The translations under genes were made by a program, and so were the position numbers. From positions 1 to 64,000 of the forward strand of contig NZ_JACHYH010000005.1 in NCBI RefSeq assembly GCF_014192715.1: a stretch of 64,000 bases of DNA. The letters run 5' to 3'. Below are positions 24,847 to 31,242 of the stretch, piece by piece (within the stretch, counting starts at the first letter, position 1; every line of letters starts with the position of its first letter). Below the pieces are notes generated by a model, which had not been told where the DNA came from, did not search any database, and saw only the letters and a program-made list of their open reading frames with translations. The DNA comes from Luteibacter sp. Sphag1AF. GTDB lineage: Bacteria; Pseudomonadota; Gammaproteobacteria; Xanthomonadales; Rhodanobacteraceae.

Positions 24847-25182
24847 ATGAAATACGTTCTTGCGATCGCCGCCTGCGTTGCCCTTGCCGGCTGCGCCACC
24901 CGTGGCATGTCCGACACCCTGCCCAAGCTCAGCAGCCACACGACCAAAAACGTGCAGGCTTACGCGCAGTGTGTGGAGCCGAAGTGGCAGGCGATCACCT
25001 CCGGTGCGAAGTCCAGCGGCAAGGACGATCAGGCGCGGATCACGGCGGATGACAGCAAGTCGGGTGTGCATGCGCGCCTTGATGTCACTGCCAGCGGCTC
25101 GGGCGCACAGGTCGTGATGTACGAAATTCAGAAGGGCGATTACGACAGCCGCTATCGTGACGAAGCCATCAGCTGCCTGTAA
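24847..25182 (+). CDS. Small lipoprotein
   Basis: 111 residues from ATG 24847. Lipoprotein signal MKYVLAIAACVALAGC with lipobox LAGC. The mature part (about 95 residues) has two cysteines (QCVEPKWQ and the penultimate residue) that could pair, and a beta-rich middle (HARLDVTASGSGAQVVMYEI). No family recognised. It lies 41 bp after the transpeptidase-like gene on the same strand, so the two may be co-transcribed. Confidence 0.78.
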   Translation: MKYVLAIAACVALAGCATRGMSDTLPKLSSHTTKNVQAYAQCVEPKWQAITSGAKSSGKDDQARITADDSKSGVHARLDVTASGSGAQVVMYEIQKGDYDSRYRDEAISCL

Positions 25183-25197
25183 CCGCTGATGACGGTT

Positions 25198-25223
25198 GGG
25201 CGGGGCGGTCATCCGCCCCGCCC
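25198..25223 (+). terminator. GC-rich hairpin
   Basis: An 11-bp perfect stem, GGGCGGGGCGG with CCGCCCCGCCC and a four-base loop, 15 bp after the lipoprotein stop. No T-run. Confidence 0.55.
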
Positions 25224-25268
25224 GGACACACTCCCGGTGGAAACGCATCGGGCAGACAAGGACGTACT

Positions 25269-26117
25269 GTGCACTTTGATTCCCGTTTCCGGCCCGATCA
25301 TGGCGACATGATCTTCGGGCTATCCGAAACCATCCGTCATTACGCGTGGCCGCATCATTACCGTTACCTGTTCGGCTGCATCCCGCTGGGCCCGCAGGCT
25401 CACATCAGCTTTGTGGGACGGTGCAATCAGATACTGGGACGGGCGGATGACCGGAAAAGCCTGCTGAACGCCCTGTTCCGCGTGGGTGTGGCAGCTCAGG
25501 GCCAGGTCACAGCCGATGAGGCAGACGCCATTCTCCGCTTTGCCTGGCAACACATACTGGGCAGCGGTGACAAACCGGTAATGGATGACCCGGTCACCCT
25601 TTACGCCTGCGTTTTCCTCACCGACCTTTTTGCGCACCCGCGCTATTCGCTGATGGGCCCGCTCATCAAGCATCTGAAAGTTCAGATAACACAGGACGGA
25701 CAACGCTTTGCGCCCGCCTGGAGCGTGGTGAATGCGACGTGGCTCGCCTCCAAGCAGATGAGCAAGTTCGCGCTGGAGCAAGGCCTGCGCGAGCGCGGCA
25801 TGCTGTGGACCGGGGCACGACGGGCCACCTTCCATTTCGCGCTGGATGGCATCGACATGGACCGGGTGGTGGACAAGAAGGACCGCTCCCACGCAGGGGG
25901 GCGTCCGCAGCAAGCCACCGATATGTCCGTGCCCGGGTATACCGGGTCGGAGCTGCGCTATCTGTTTCGCCACCGGCACGAACTGGAGGGCGTGGTGTGC
26001 TTCTGGCGCAACAAGCGCGAGGCACAGGCACCCTGGGTCGATGCGCCGGCCACGTGGGCCCGCTATGTGCCCCGGGCGGATGTACCGGCGCCACCATCGG
26101 CTATCGGAAGGCACTGA
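25269..26117 (+). CDS. Hypothetical protein, 282 aa
   Basis: Starts at GTG 25269 with AAGGA eight bases upstream; ATG 25308 is an alternative. No signal peptide or membrane segment. The N-terminal half is rich in aromatic residues and His (RHYAWPHHYRYLFGC), the middle is helical (DEADAILRFAWQHIL; DLFAHPRYSLMGPLIKHLKV), and the C-terminal 60 residues contain TGSELRYLFRHRHELEGVVCFWRN. I recognise no family or catalytic motif. Codon use looks normal for the window and a good ribosome site precedes it, so I take it as real. Confidence 0.72.
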   Translation: MHFDSRFRPDHGDMIFGLSETIRHYAWPHHYRYLFGCIPLGPQAHISFVGRCNQILGRADDRKSLLNALFRVGVAAQGQVTADEADAILRFAWQHILGSGDKPVMDDPVTLYACVFLTDLFAHPRYSLMGPLIKHLKVQITQDGQRFAPAWSVVNATWLASKQMSKFALEQGLRERGMLWTGARRATFHFALDGIDMDRVVDKKDRSHAGGRPQQATDMSVPGYTGSELRYLFRHRHELEGVVCFWRNKREAQAPWVDAPATWARYVPRADVPAPPSAIGRH

Positions 26118-26185
26118 CCCATCGCCACTATTGTCAGCCCGCTTCCGAATGAGGACACTTTGCCGTCGTTCGGGGAAAGGGTTTT

Positions 26186-26518
26186 ATGACACGCACGCTC
26201 GTCATGGCCATTCGTCTTTACCCGGGCAGCAGGGAGGACGAAGTTATCGCACGGGTGACCGAAGCCCTGGAGATCGCCCGGGCACGCGCGTATCTGACTT
26301 CCAAGCCGTTTTACCTGGCCCGCACCGATGCCGGTCACCTGTTGCTGGTAGCTGAAGTTGCCTCGGTGGCGGCCATGGACGCCATGGACGAAGACACGGA
26401 CTTCCAGGACGCTGTGACCCGCGTCAGCCGTCTTGCCGAGGCGATACCTTTGCACGGGCTGATGGATTTTCAGGGCGTGCGCGTTTCACTGGAAACCGCA
26501 GGCCATTCCGCTCCCTGA
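26186..26518 (+). CDS. Hypothetical small protein, ferredoxin-like fold possible
   Basis: 110 residues from ATG 26186 with GGGAAAGGG upstream. Alternating strand/helix pattern (TLVMAIRLYPG, EVIARVTEALEIARARAYL, LLLVAEVASVAAMDAM) resembles the dimeric alpha/beta-barrel fold of antibiotic-biosynthesis monooxygenase-like proteins. That is a weak inference; no catalytic residue pattern is clear. Followed by a terminator-like hairpin. Confidence 0.65.
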   Translation: MTRTLVMAIRLYPGSREDEVIARVTEALEIARARAYLTSKPFYLARTDAGHLLLVAEVASVAAMDAMDEDTDFQDAVTRVSRLAEAIPLHGLMDFQGVRVSLETAGHSAP

Positions 26519-26523
26519 CCTAT

Positions 26524-26545
26524 CCGGGCAGGGGCGTCCGCCCGG
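26524..26545 (+). terminator. Hairpin after 26518
   Basis: CCGGGC at 26524 pairs with GCCCGG at 26540; six bases after the stop codon. No T-run. Confidence 0.35.
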
Positions 26546-26645
26546 CAATATTGATGGAAATGTGAGCCAGGTCGCGAACATGCCGGCCGTGGGTGACCAC
26601 GATGCCTCAACGGCCGTGCGTCTGCGGCTGTGCATGGGAGGCGGC

Positions 26646-26861
26646 ATGGAACTCACCCAATACCGACGCTCACGGGGGTTGCAGGCGACCTATCAGGTCG
26701 AATACGGCCCGGAGGGATACCAGATCAGCCGGGACGGCCGCCTGCGACGCGCGCGGGACCTGGGGCCGGCATGCCAGTGGATGGGGAAGCGCGAACGCAT
26801 CCGCGTTGCGAAGCAGTTTGCCATCGAGGACATAGAGCGCCTTATCGGCATGGACGAGTAG
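26646..26861 (+). CDS. Small hypothetical protein, 71 aa
   Basis: MELTQYRRS start at 26646 has GGAGG four bases upstream; the frame is open to GTG 26562, so 99 residues is the upper limit. The product is basic, soluble and charged, with a strand-rich start (ATYQVEYGPEGYQISRDGRLRRARD) and an amphipathic C-terminal helix (RIRVAKQFAIEDIERLIG). No family recognised; it looks like a small cytoplasmic protein. Confidence 0.62.
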   Translation: MELTQYRRSRGLQATYQVEYGPEGYQISRDGRLRRARDLGPACQWMGKRERIRVAKQFAIEDIERLIGMDE

Positions 26862-26940
26862 ACTCCTGCCGCCCCGATTCACCTGTTCTGCACGGCTTGC
26901 GCACGGATACTCGGTCCCATTCATTACCGGGAGAGCATCC

Positions 26941-27354
26941 ATGCGCACCATCTGCACCGCCCTGGCTCTGGTAGCCCTGACCGGATGCGCAGCCACGGCG
27001 CAAAACCAGCGCCACACCCAGATTCATGACGCGATGTCCAATACCACGTTCATGTATCAGGACCCGGCCGACGGCGACGCCACCGTGACCCTTATCCGGG
27101 ATCACGGCCTGAATGGCGCGGGCTGCTCCAGCGCCATCTATGTGGACGACCATGCCGTGGCCGATATGGAAATTGGGCAGCAATTGGTGCTGCATGTGCC
27201 TGCTGGCACAAGGAAACTGACGCTTCTGCCGCATGGTGCGTGTGCCAGCCAGCGCCTGGATGCCGATGCGTCGGTCAACAAGGGTGAAAGCAAGGTATTC
27301 CGAATTTCCCCGGACGGAGGTAGTCTGACCCCCGAGGCACACACATCGGGTTGA
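26941..27354 (+). CDS. Lipoprotein, 137 aa
   Basis: Signal MRTICTALALVALTGC with lipobox LTGC, GGGAGAG before the ATG. The mature domain is beta-rich: ATVTLIRDHGLNGAGCSSAIYVDDHAVADMEIGQ, then LHVPAGTRKLTLLPHG. The pattern of a short beta-sandwich with V-P-A-G-x-H/R fits DUF2846-like lipoproteins in which a cofactor-free domain presents a small loop; this is a tentative resemblance. Envelope location is likely. Role unknown. Confidence 0.77.
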   Translation: MRTICTALALVALTGCAATAQNQRHTQIHDAMSNTTFMYQDPADGDATVTLIRDHGLNGAGCSSAIYVDDHAVADMEIGQQLVLHVPAGTRKLTLLPHGACASQRLDADASVNKGESKVFRISPDGGSLTPEAHTSG

Positions 27355-27403
27355 CCAGCCCATCATCACGTGTGGTCTTGTACTTCGGTAAGGAGAGACC
27401 ATC

Positions 27404-27643
27404 ATGCATCGGCGGGTCGTTGGACATTTCTGCGTCGAAGTGCGAAGCATGAAGACACCCAAGGGTGTATTTAAGGCTGCCTATATTGTGGAGCCGGCCG
27501 CTTACGCCGGCCCCAAAGACTTCGTGATGATTTCTCTGCTGGACGATTTCGACGACGAGCGCAGCGCGGTGGATGCCGCGATGGGACGAGGCGTTAAACA
27601 CGCGGTGTGGCTGGACGCTGCCAGAACGGAACGCATTGGATGA
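27404..27643 (+). CDS. Small hypothetical protein, 79 aa
   Basis: ATG 27404 with GGAGAG upstream. Short strand/helix pattern (FKAAYIVEPAAYAG; SAVDAAMGRGVKHAVWLDAART). No signal peptide, no family recognised. Its stop overlaps the next start as ATGA, so the two are probably translated together. Confidence 0.6.
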   Translation: MHRRVVGHFCVEVRSMKTPKGVFKAAYIVEPAAYAGPKDFVMISLLDDFDDERSAVDAAMGRGVKHAVWLDAARTERIG

Positions 27644-27918
27644 AAACGTTACGATTTGCGGCTTTTGCTCTTGCCGCCATGTTTGCAGGCCATGCTTCGG
27701 CGGCCAGCACGGTACGCTTCGGACAGCAGGTGCTGTCGGTGGGCGATACCGAAGGCAAGGTTTACCAGGTGGCCGGACAGCCCACCCGCACGCGCCCGAT
27801 TGAATCGGACCACGGCGGCTATCAGGGTGATCGCCTCGACTACGACACCGGCGCAAAGACCGTGCAGGTCTTCGTGCGCGACGGTCGCGTCACGCGCATC
27901 GAAGAAATCAACAACTAG
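27640..27918 (+). CDS. DUF2845-like periplasmic protein
   Basis: 92 residues from ATG 27640, which overlaps the previous stop codon. Signal peptide MKTLRFAAFALAAMFAGHASA. The mature start STVRFGQQVLSVGDTEGKVYQVAGQP matches the core of DUF2845 (LxSVGDSxxEVxxxxGxP), but the cysteines common in that family are absent and the protein is short. Function of the family is unknown. A hairpin follows. Confidence 0.75.
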   Translation: MKTLRFAAFALAAMFAGHASAASTVRFGQQVLSVGDTEGKVYQVAGQPTRTRPIESDHGGYQGDRLDYDTGAKTVQVFVRDGRVTRIEEINN

Positions 27919-27921
27919 CGT

Positions 27922-27942
27922 GACCGGGTTCACCACCCGGTC
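27922..27942 (+). terminator. Hairpin after the DUF2845-like gene
   Basis: An 8-bp perfect stem, GACCGGGT (27922) with ACCCGGTC (27935), three bases after the stop codon. No T-run. Confidence 0.5.
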
Positions 27943-27985
27943 GTAACGCTTCGCGCACGGAGCAGCCTCTAACTTCTCACAAGAA

Positions 27986-28003
27986 GGAAGCCATGCGGCT
28001 TCC
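27986..28003 (+). promoter_or_regulatory. Hairpin in the 5' leader of the 28016 gene
   Basis: GGAAGCC at 27986 pairs with GGCTTCC at 27997 (7 bp, four-base loop), 12 bp before ATG 28016. It could affect ribosome access. No more than the fold supports this. Confidence 0.3.
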
Positions 28004-28015
28004 AGGTGGGAATTC

Positions 28016-28255
28016 ATGGCCGTTCAAAGCACCATTCTGTATGTGCCTTTCAACTCATCGGCGCGAGGCCAGTGGACGCTTCGTCGCGGCGCCGAGCTTG
28101 TGGGCCATTACGCCACGCGTGAAGAAGCGCTGATGCATGCCACGGCATTGTCTTGCTCCATCAAGAAGCAGATGGGGCAAGATGCTGAAATCAGGATTGA
28201 AGACGAGCTCGGCGCGTGGCGTGCGCACCGCGGCGGCGACGCTGTGGCGTTGTGA
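28016..28255 (+). CDS. Small DUF2188-like protein
   Basis: 79 residues from ATG 28016. The layout (VQSTILYVPFNS, GQWTLRRGAELVGHYATREEALMHATALS, AEIRIEDELGAWRAHR) resembles DUF2188, a small alpha/beta domain in which W-x-V/L-x-x-x-G and an EAL-type helix recur. Cytoplasmic, role unknown. The region after it (28256-28413) holds only the palindrome at 28298. Confidence 0.68.
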   Translation: MAVQSTILYVPFNSSARGQWTLRRGAELVGHYATREEALMHATALSCSIKKQMGQDAEIRIEDELGAWRAHRGGDAVAL

Positions 28256-28297
28256 GCAGGAATTGCCAACCACAATATGTATTTCTTATGGTGTTTT

Positions 28298-28315
28298 TGT
28301 AGGCCGGCGCCTACA
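28298..28315. repeat. TGTAGGC/GCCTACA hairpin
   Basis: TGTAGGC and GCCTACA are separated by four bases, giving a 7-bp stem. It combines the GTAGGC and GCCTAC motif halves found singly in other intergenic regions of the window. Confidence 0.45.
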
Positions 28316-28413
28316 GACGAGCGCTTTGAATGCTGCTTCACTACACAGGCTTTCCCGCTCAGGAAATAGTGGCCTGAGCAGGTGAGCTGTTTACTCGATT
28401 GCCCCCTTTTATC

Positions 28414-28440
28414 GGCGCCCCTTAAAGGCGCCGTTTTTTT
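28414..28440 (+). terminator. Intrinsic terminator
   Basis: GGCGCC, seven-base loop, GGCGCC, then G and seven T. This is the clearest rho-independent terminator in the window. It ends transcription from the left; the 160 bp before it hold no ORF after 28255, so a short RNA ending here is possible. Confidence 0.8.
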
Positions 28441-28479
28441 GTTCCGCAAGTGCACAAAGCAGCACCATGCCCGAGAGGG

Positions 28480-28612
28480 TGTGCAGCAACCGAGGTTGGC
28501 GATACCGATGTCATCGCCCCACATGACCAGAATATGGGGCCGCTTGCCGTTACCCGGCGTGCCGTTCTTACTTTGCGGATGTGTCGGCTGCCGCCGGCTT
28601 GTTCGTCGCCAT
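28480..28612 (-). pseudogene. Sulfatase 5' fragment with frameshift
   Basis: On the minus strand GGAG and ATG 28612 open MATNKPAAADTSAK and stop; in the next frame the sequence continues SKNGTPGNGKRPHILVMWGD then DIGIANL. RPxILVxWGDDIG is the conserved N-terminus of arylsulfatases (the metal-binding Asp-Asp pair). The similarity fades by about 28480, so only some 45 of ~550 residues remain, broken by a frameshift. It is a remnant of a lost sulfatase gene. The rest of the 470-bp gap (28256-28725) holds the terminator and motif listed separately. Confidence 0.7.
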
Positions 28613-28725
28613 CGGATCGTCTCCTCACAGAGGATCACCGCCAGGCTGGCGATGTCGTATGAGGATGGAAGCACAGCGGCGCCCGGCGCAGCCTCCGCAA
28701 TGACGCAGCGGCTTGTTGCGGAAAA

Positions 28726-29229
28726 CTACCTGGTGGCCTTGCGCGGCGCAGGTGGTCGTTGTCTGACCATGGCATCGGCGGGCTTGAGCGGGAGTCCGGA
28801 GGCGTTGCGGGGAACCATCACCGGGACGATGCGGCCACTGTCTGCGCACACAAGCCGCGAGTGTTTTTCACCGGCAGCATAAAGATGCCGCTCACCCCAC
28901 TGGCGCAGCGCCACGATCACCGGAAACAGATTCTCGCCCTGGCGGGTGAGCACATATTCCTGCCAGGCACTGCCGTCAGAAGCGGGTTGCACGGCCAGCA
29001 CACCGCATTCCACCAGGGCATACAGCCGGGAGGTGAGAATGTTGCGCGCAACCCCGAGGTCGCGCTGGAAGTCGCCAAACCGGCGCGTGCCCTCGAAGCA
29101 TTCCCGGACGATCAGCAGCGACCAGCGGTCGCCGATCACATCCAGTGCGCGTGCAATCGGGCAGAGTTCGTCCTTGAGGCTTTTGCGGCGTGCCATGCGA
29201 TACCGGTCAATACGTGTAATTGGTTTCAT
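28726..29229 (-). CDS. HxlR-family transcriptional regulator
   Basis: 167 residues from ATG 29229; a longer frame to 29268 crosses the palindrome and is rejected. The winged-helix domain spans about 15-110 with the family signature CPIARALDVIGDRWSLLIVRE, then FGDFQRDLGVARNILTSRL and a wing near YVLTRQGENLFPVI. Such regulators form dimers, often respond to oxidants or reactive carbonyls, and usually control a divergent gene. The FAD monooxygenase reads away 230 bp further on, and a palindrome lies 17 bp before this start. Confidence 0.9.
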   Translation of the reverse strand: MKPITRIDRYRMARRKSLKDELCPIARALDVIGDRWSLLIVRECFEGTRRFGDFQRDLGVARNILTSRLYALVECGVLAVQPASDGSAWQEYVLTRQGENLFPVIVALRQWGERHLYAAGEKHSRLVCADSGRIVPVMVPRNASGLPLKPADAMVRQRPPAPRKATR

Positions 29230-29245
29230 ATTAAAACTGGCCCGA

Positions 29246-29265
29246 TGTAACTTCAATGGGTTACA
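29246..29265. promoter_or_regulatory. Candidate HxlR operator
   Basis: TGTAAC-N8-GTTACA, a 20-bp inverted repeat 17 bp upstream of the HxlR start, in the gap shared with the monooxygenase. Position suggests autoregulation; it is 195 bp from the monooxygenase ATG. Confidence 0.5.
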
Positions 29266-29387
29266 CACACTGGCGGCTACAGCCGGTCGCCAGCCTCAAC
29301 TGAAGAGCCACAAACTGTTCGGGCAGCACGGCCCAGATCACGTGTGCAGACTGTGTGGGCCACCTGACTGCGTCAATCGACCATTGG

Positions 29388-29412
29388 ACGTAGGCGCGAT
29401 CGAAGGCGCATC
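29388..29412. repeat. GTAGGCGCG intergenic motif
   Basis: GTAGGCGCG at 29390, followed by sequence with GCGAT/ATCGC pairing. It lies between the divergent HxlR and monooxygenase genes, 70 bp before the latter's ATG. Confidence 0.35.
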
Positions 29413-29459
29413 GCTTGCTATGCTTTGCGGCGAACAATCCAGTGGAGGACGGGGGCGCC

Positions 29460-30716
29460 ATGAAGGTCGCAATTGCAGGCTACGGAACGGCAGGGCAGGC
29501 GGCAGCGCTTTTCCTTTCGGCACAGGGGCATGAGGTCACGGTGTTCGAAAAGAGCCCGGTTCTGGGTCCTGTGGGCGCAGGGTTTCTGTTGCAGCCCACC
29601 GGCATGGGCGTACTGGCCCGGCTGGGCCTGCTCGGCAAGGCGCAGGCCATGGGCCAGCGCATCGACGAACTGCACGGGTCCACGCCGTCAGGCCGGCCGG
29701 TGATGGCCATGCGTTATGGCGACCGCCGCGAAGGATGTTTCGGGCTGGGCATGACGCGTGGTGCGTTGTTTGAACTGCTGCGCGATGCGTGGCCCGGGGC
29801 TGGCCGCATTCGCACGGGTGTGCGCATCGACCGATACGACGAGGCCACGCACACGTTGCACGACAGCCATGGACAGAGCCATGGTCCCTACGATCTGGTG
29901 ATTGCGGCCGACGGCGCGCATTCCGCACTGCGCGCGACCTGTGAAAAGAGCGTGCGCCGCGAGTCGATGTATCCGTGGGGCGCGGTCTGGTGCCTGGTGC
30001 GTGCCGACGACTGGGCGACGCCACATCATTTGCAGCAGCGCTACGCAGGCACGCGGCAGATGCTTGGCATGTTGCCTGTGGGCACGCGACCGGGCCATGA
30101 GGGCCGCTGGGTCACGTTCTTCTTCAGCCTGGCAGGCGACGCCGTGGAGTCGTTTGACGATGACGCGCTGGCTGCCATGCATCGCGATGTCGCCGACATC
30201 TGGCCCGATATCGTGCCGCGCATCGCGCATCTGAGACACCCCTCGGATCTTCAGCGGGCGCGCTATCGTGATGTGGTCATGGCCTCGCCCTGCCGTGGAC
30301 GGCTGGTGGTCATCGGCGACGCGGCGCATGCGATGAGTCCTCAGCTGGGGCAGGGCGCGAACATGGCGCTGCTGGATGCGGCCACGCTGGCTGATTGTCT
30401 GCGCGATCACGTTGACGTGGATCGCGCGCTTGCGGTGTATGCGAAGACGCGTCGCACCCATGTGCGCACGTATCAGTTCATCAGCCGCTGGCTCACGCCG
30501 CTGTTCCAGTCAGATCACGCGTGGCTGGGCGGTTGGCGTGATGCATTGTTTGGTCCGATGGGCCGCATGCCCGGCGCGCGCACGCCCATGCTCAGCATTC
30601 TCACCGGGGAAGCACGCCTCGGCCGATATGGCTACGAAGCGCGCCCGGTTGACGTCACGCCGCTTTCGGATGAGGACGAAGCGATTGCTGACGCCACTCC
30701 CGCCAGCCATGGATAG
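29460..30716 (+). CDS. FAD-dependent monooxygenase (PF01494 type)
   Basis: 418 residues from ATG 29460, with GGAGG upstream. The dinucleotide-binding motif GYGTAGQAAALFLSAQGHEV (residues 7 onward) is followed by EKSP, the DG motif region (LVIAADGAHSALR) and the FAD ribityl motif GDAAHAMSPQLGQGANMAL. This is the flavoprotein aromatic hydroxylase group using NAD(P)H and O2; the substrate is unknown. Its divergent HxlR neighbour is the likely regulator. The last 62 bp overlap the convergent pnuC-like gene. Confidence 0.9.
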   Translation: MKVAIAGYGTAGQAAALFLSAQGHEVTVFEKSPVLGPVGAGFLLQPTGMGVLARLGLLGKAQAMGQRIDELHGSTPSGRPVMAMRYGDRREGCFGLGMTRGALFELLRDAWPGAGRIRTGVRIDRYDEATHTLHDSHGQSHGPYDLVIAADGAHSALRATCEKSVRRESMYPWGAVWCLVRADDWATPHHLQQRYAGTRQMLGMLPVGTRPGHEGRWVTFFFSLAGDAVESFDDDALAAMHRDVADIWPDIVPRIAHLRHPSDLQRARYRDVVMASPCRGRLVVIGDAAHAMSPQLGQGANMALLDAATLADCLRDHVDVDRALAVYAKTRRTHVRTYQFISRWLTPLFQSDHAWLGGWRDALFGPMGRMPGARTPMLSILTGEARLGRYGYEARPVDVTPLSDEDEAIADATPASHG

Positions 30717-31242
30717 CCAGGCCCACGAAGACGCCGTACAGCAGCGCGGTGACGAACAGGTCCTTGTAGACGTACAGGCCCACGTACACCACGTCCACCG
30801 CGATCCATAGCCACCAGGTTGCCACGTGGCGGCGTGCCTGCCACCACTGTGCCACCAGGCTCAGGGCCGCCAGCATGGCGTCCAGCCATGGCAGGGCAGC
30901 GTCGGTCCAGCGATGCATGGCATAGCCCAGGCAAAGCGCTCCCGCCACGCCGATGGCCAGATGCAGCAGCGCGTCACGACGCGGCAGCGGCGCCACCTGC
31001 ACACGACCATCGTCGCCGAGGTGGCGTAGCCACCGTTGCCATCCGTAGATCAGAAGGATGGCGAAAACGACCTGCAATCCGGCGTCTGAGTACAGTCGCG
31101 CGTCCACGAAAATCCATGCGTACGCTGCCACGGATACCAGCCCGACCGGCCAGCACCAAGGATGACGCCGCGCGGTCAGCCAGACCCCCAGCGCGCTGGC
31201 CAGCGCGGCGCCGCCTTCGTACAGGGTCAGCTCAGAAGTCAT
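30655..31242 (-). CDS. pnuT: PnuC-family transporter, probable thiamine permease (PnuT)
   Basis: 195 residues from ATG 31242, overlapping the end of the TonB receptor gene by 11 bp. About seven membrane segments. Family residues include the W-x-x-F-V-D/Y-A-x-L-Y-S-D-A-x-L-Q stretch (WIFVDARLYSDAGLQVVF) and LWIAVDVVYVGLYVYKDLFVTALLY, a signature of PnuC. PnuC proper carries nicotinamide riboside; PnuT carries thiamine. The TPP riboswitch ahead of the operon favours thiamine. The gene's 3' end overlaps the convergent monooxygenase. Confidence 0.88.
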   Translation of the reverse strand: MTSELTLYEGGAALASALGVWLTARRHPWCWPVGLVSVAAYAWIFVDARLYSDAGLQVVFAILLIYGWQRWLRHLGDDGRVQVAPLPRRDALLHLAIGVAGALCLGYAMHRWTDAALPWLDAMLAALSLVAQWWQARRHVATWWLWIAVDVVYVGLYVYKDLFVTALLYGVFVGLAIHGWREWRQQSLRPHPKAA

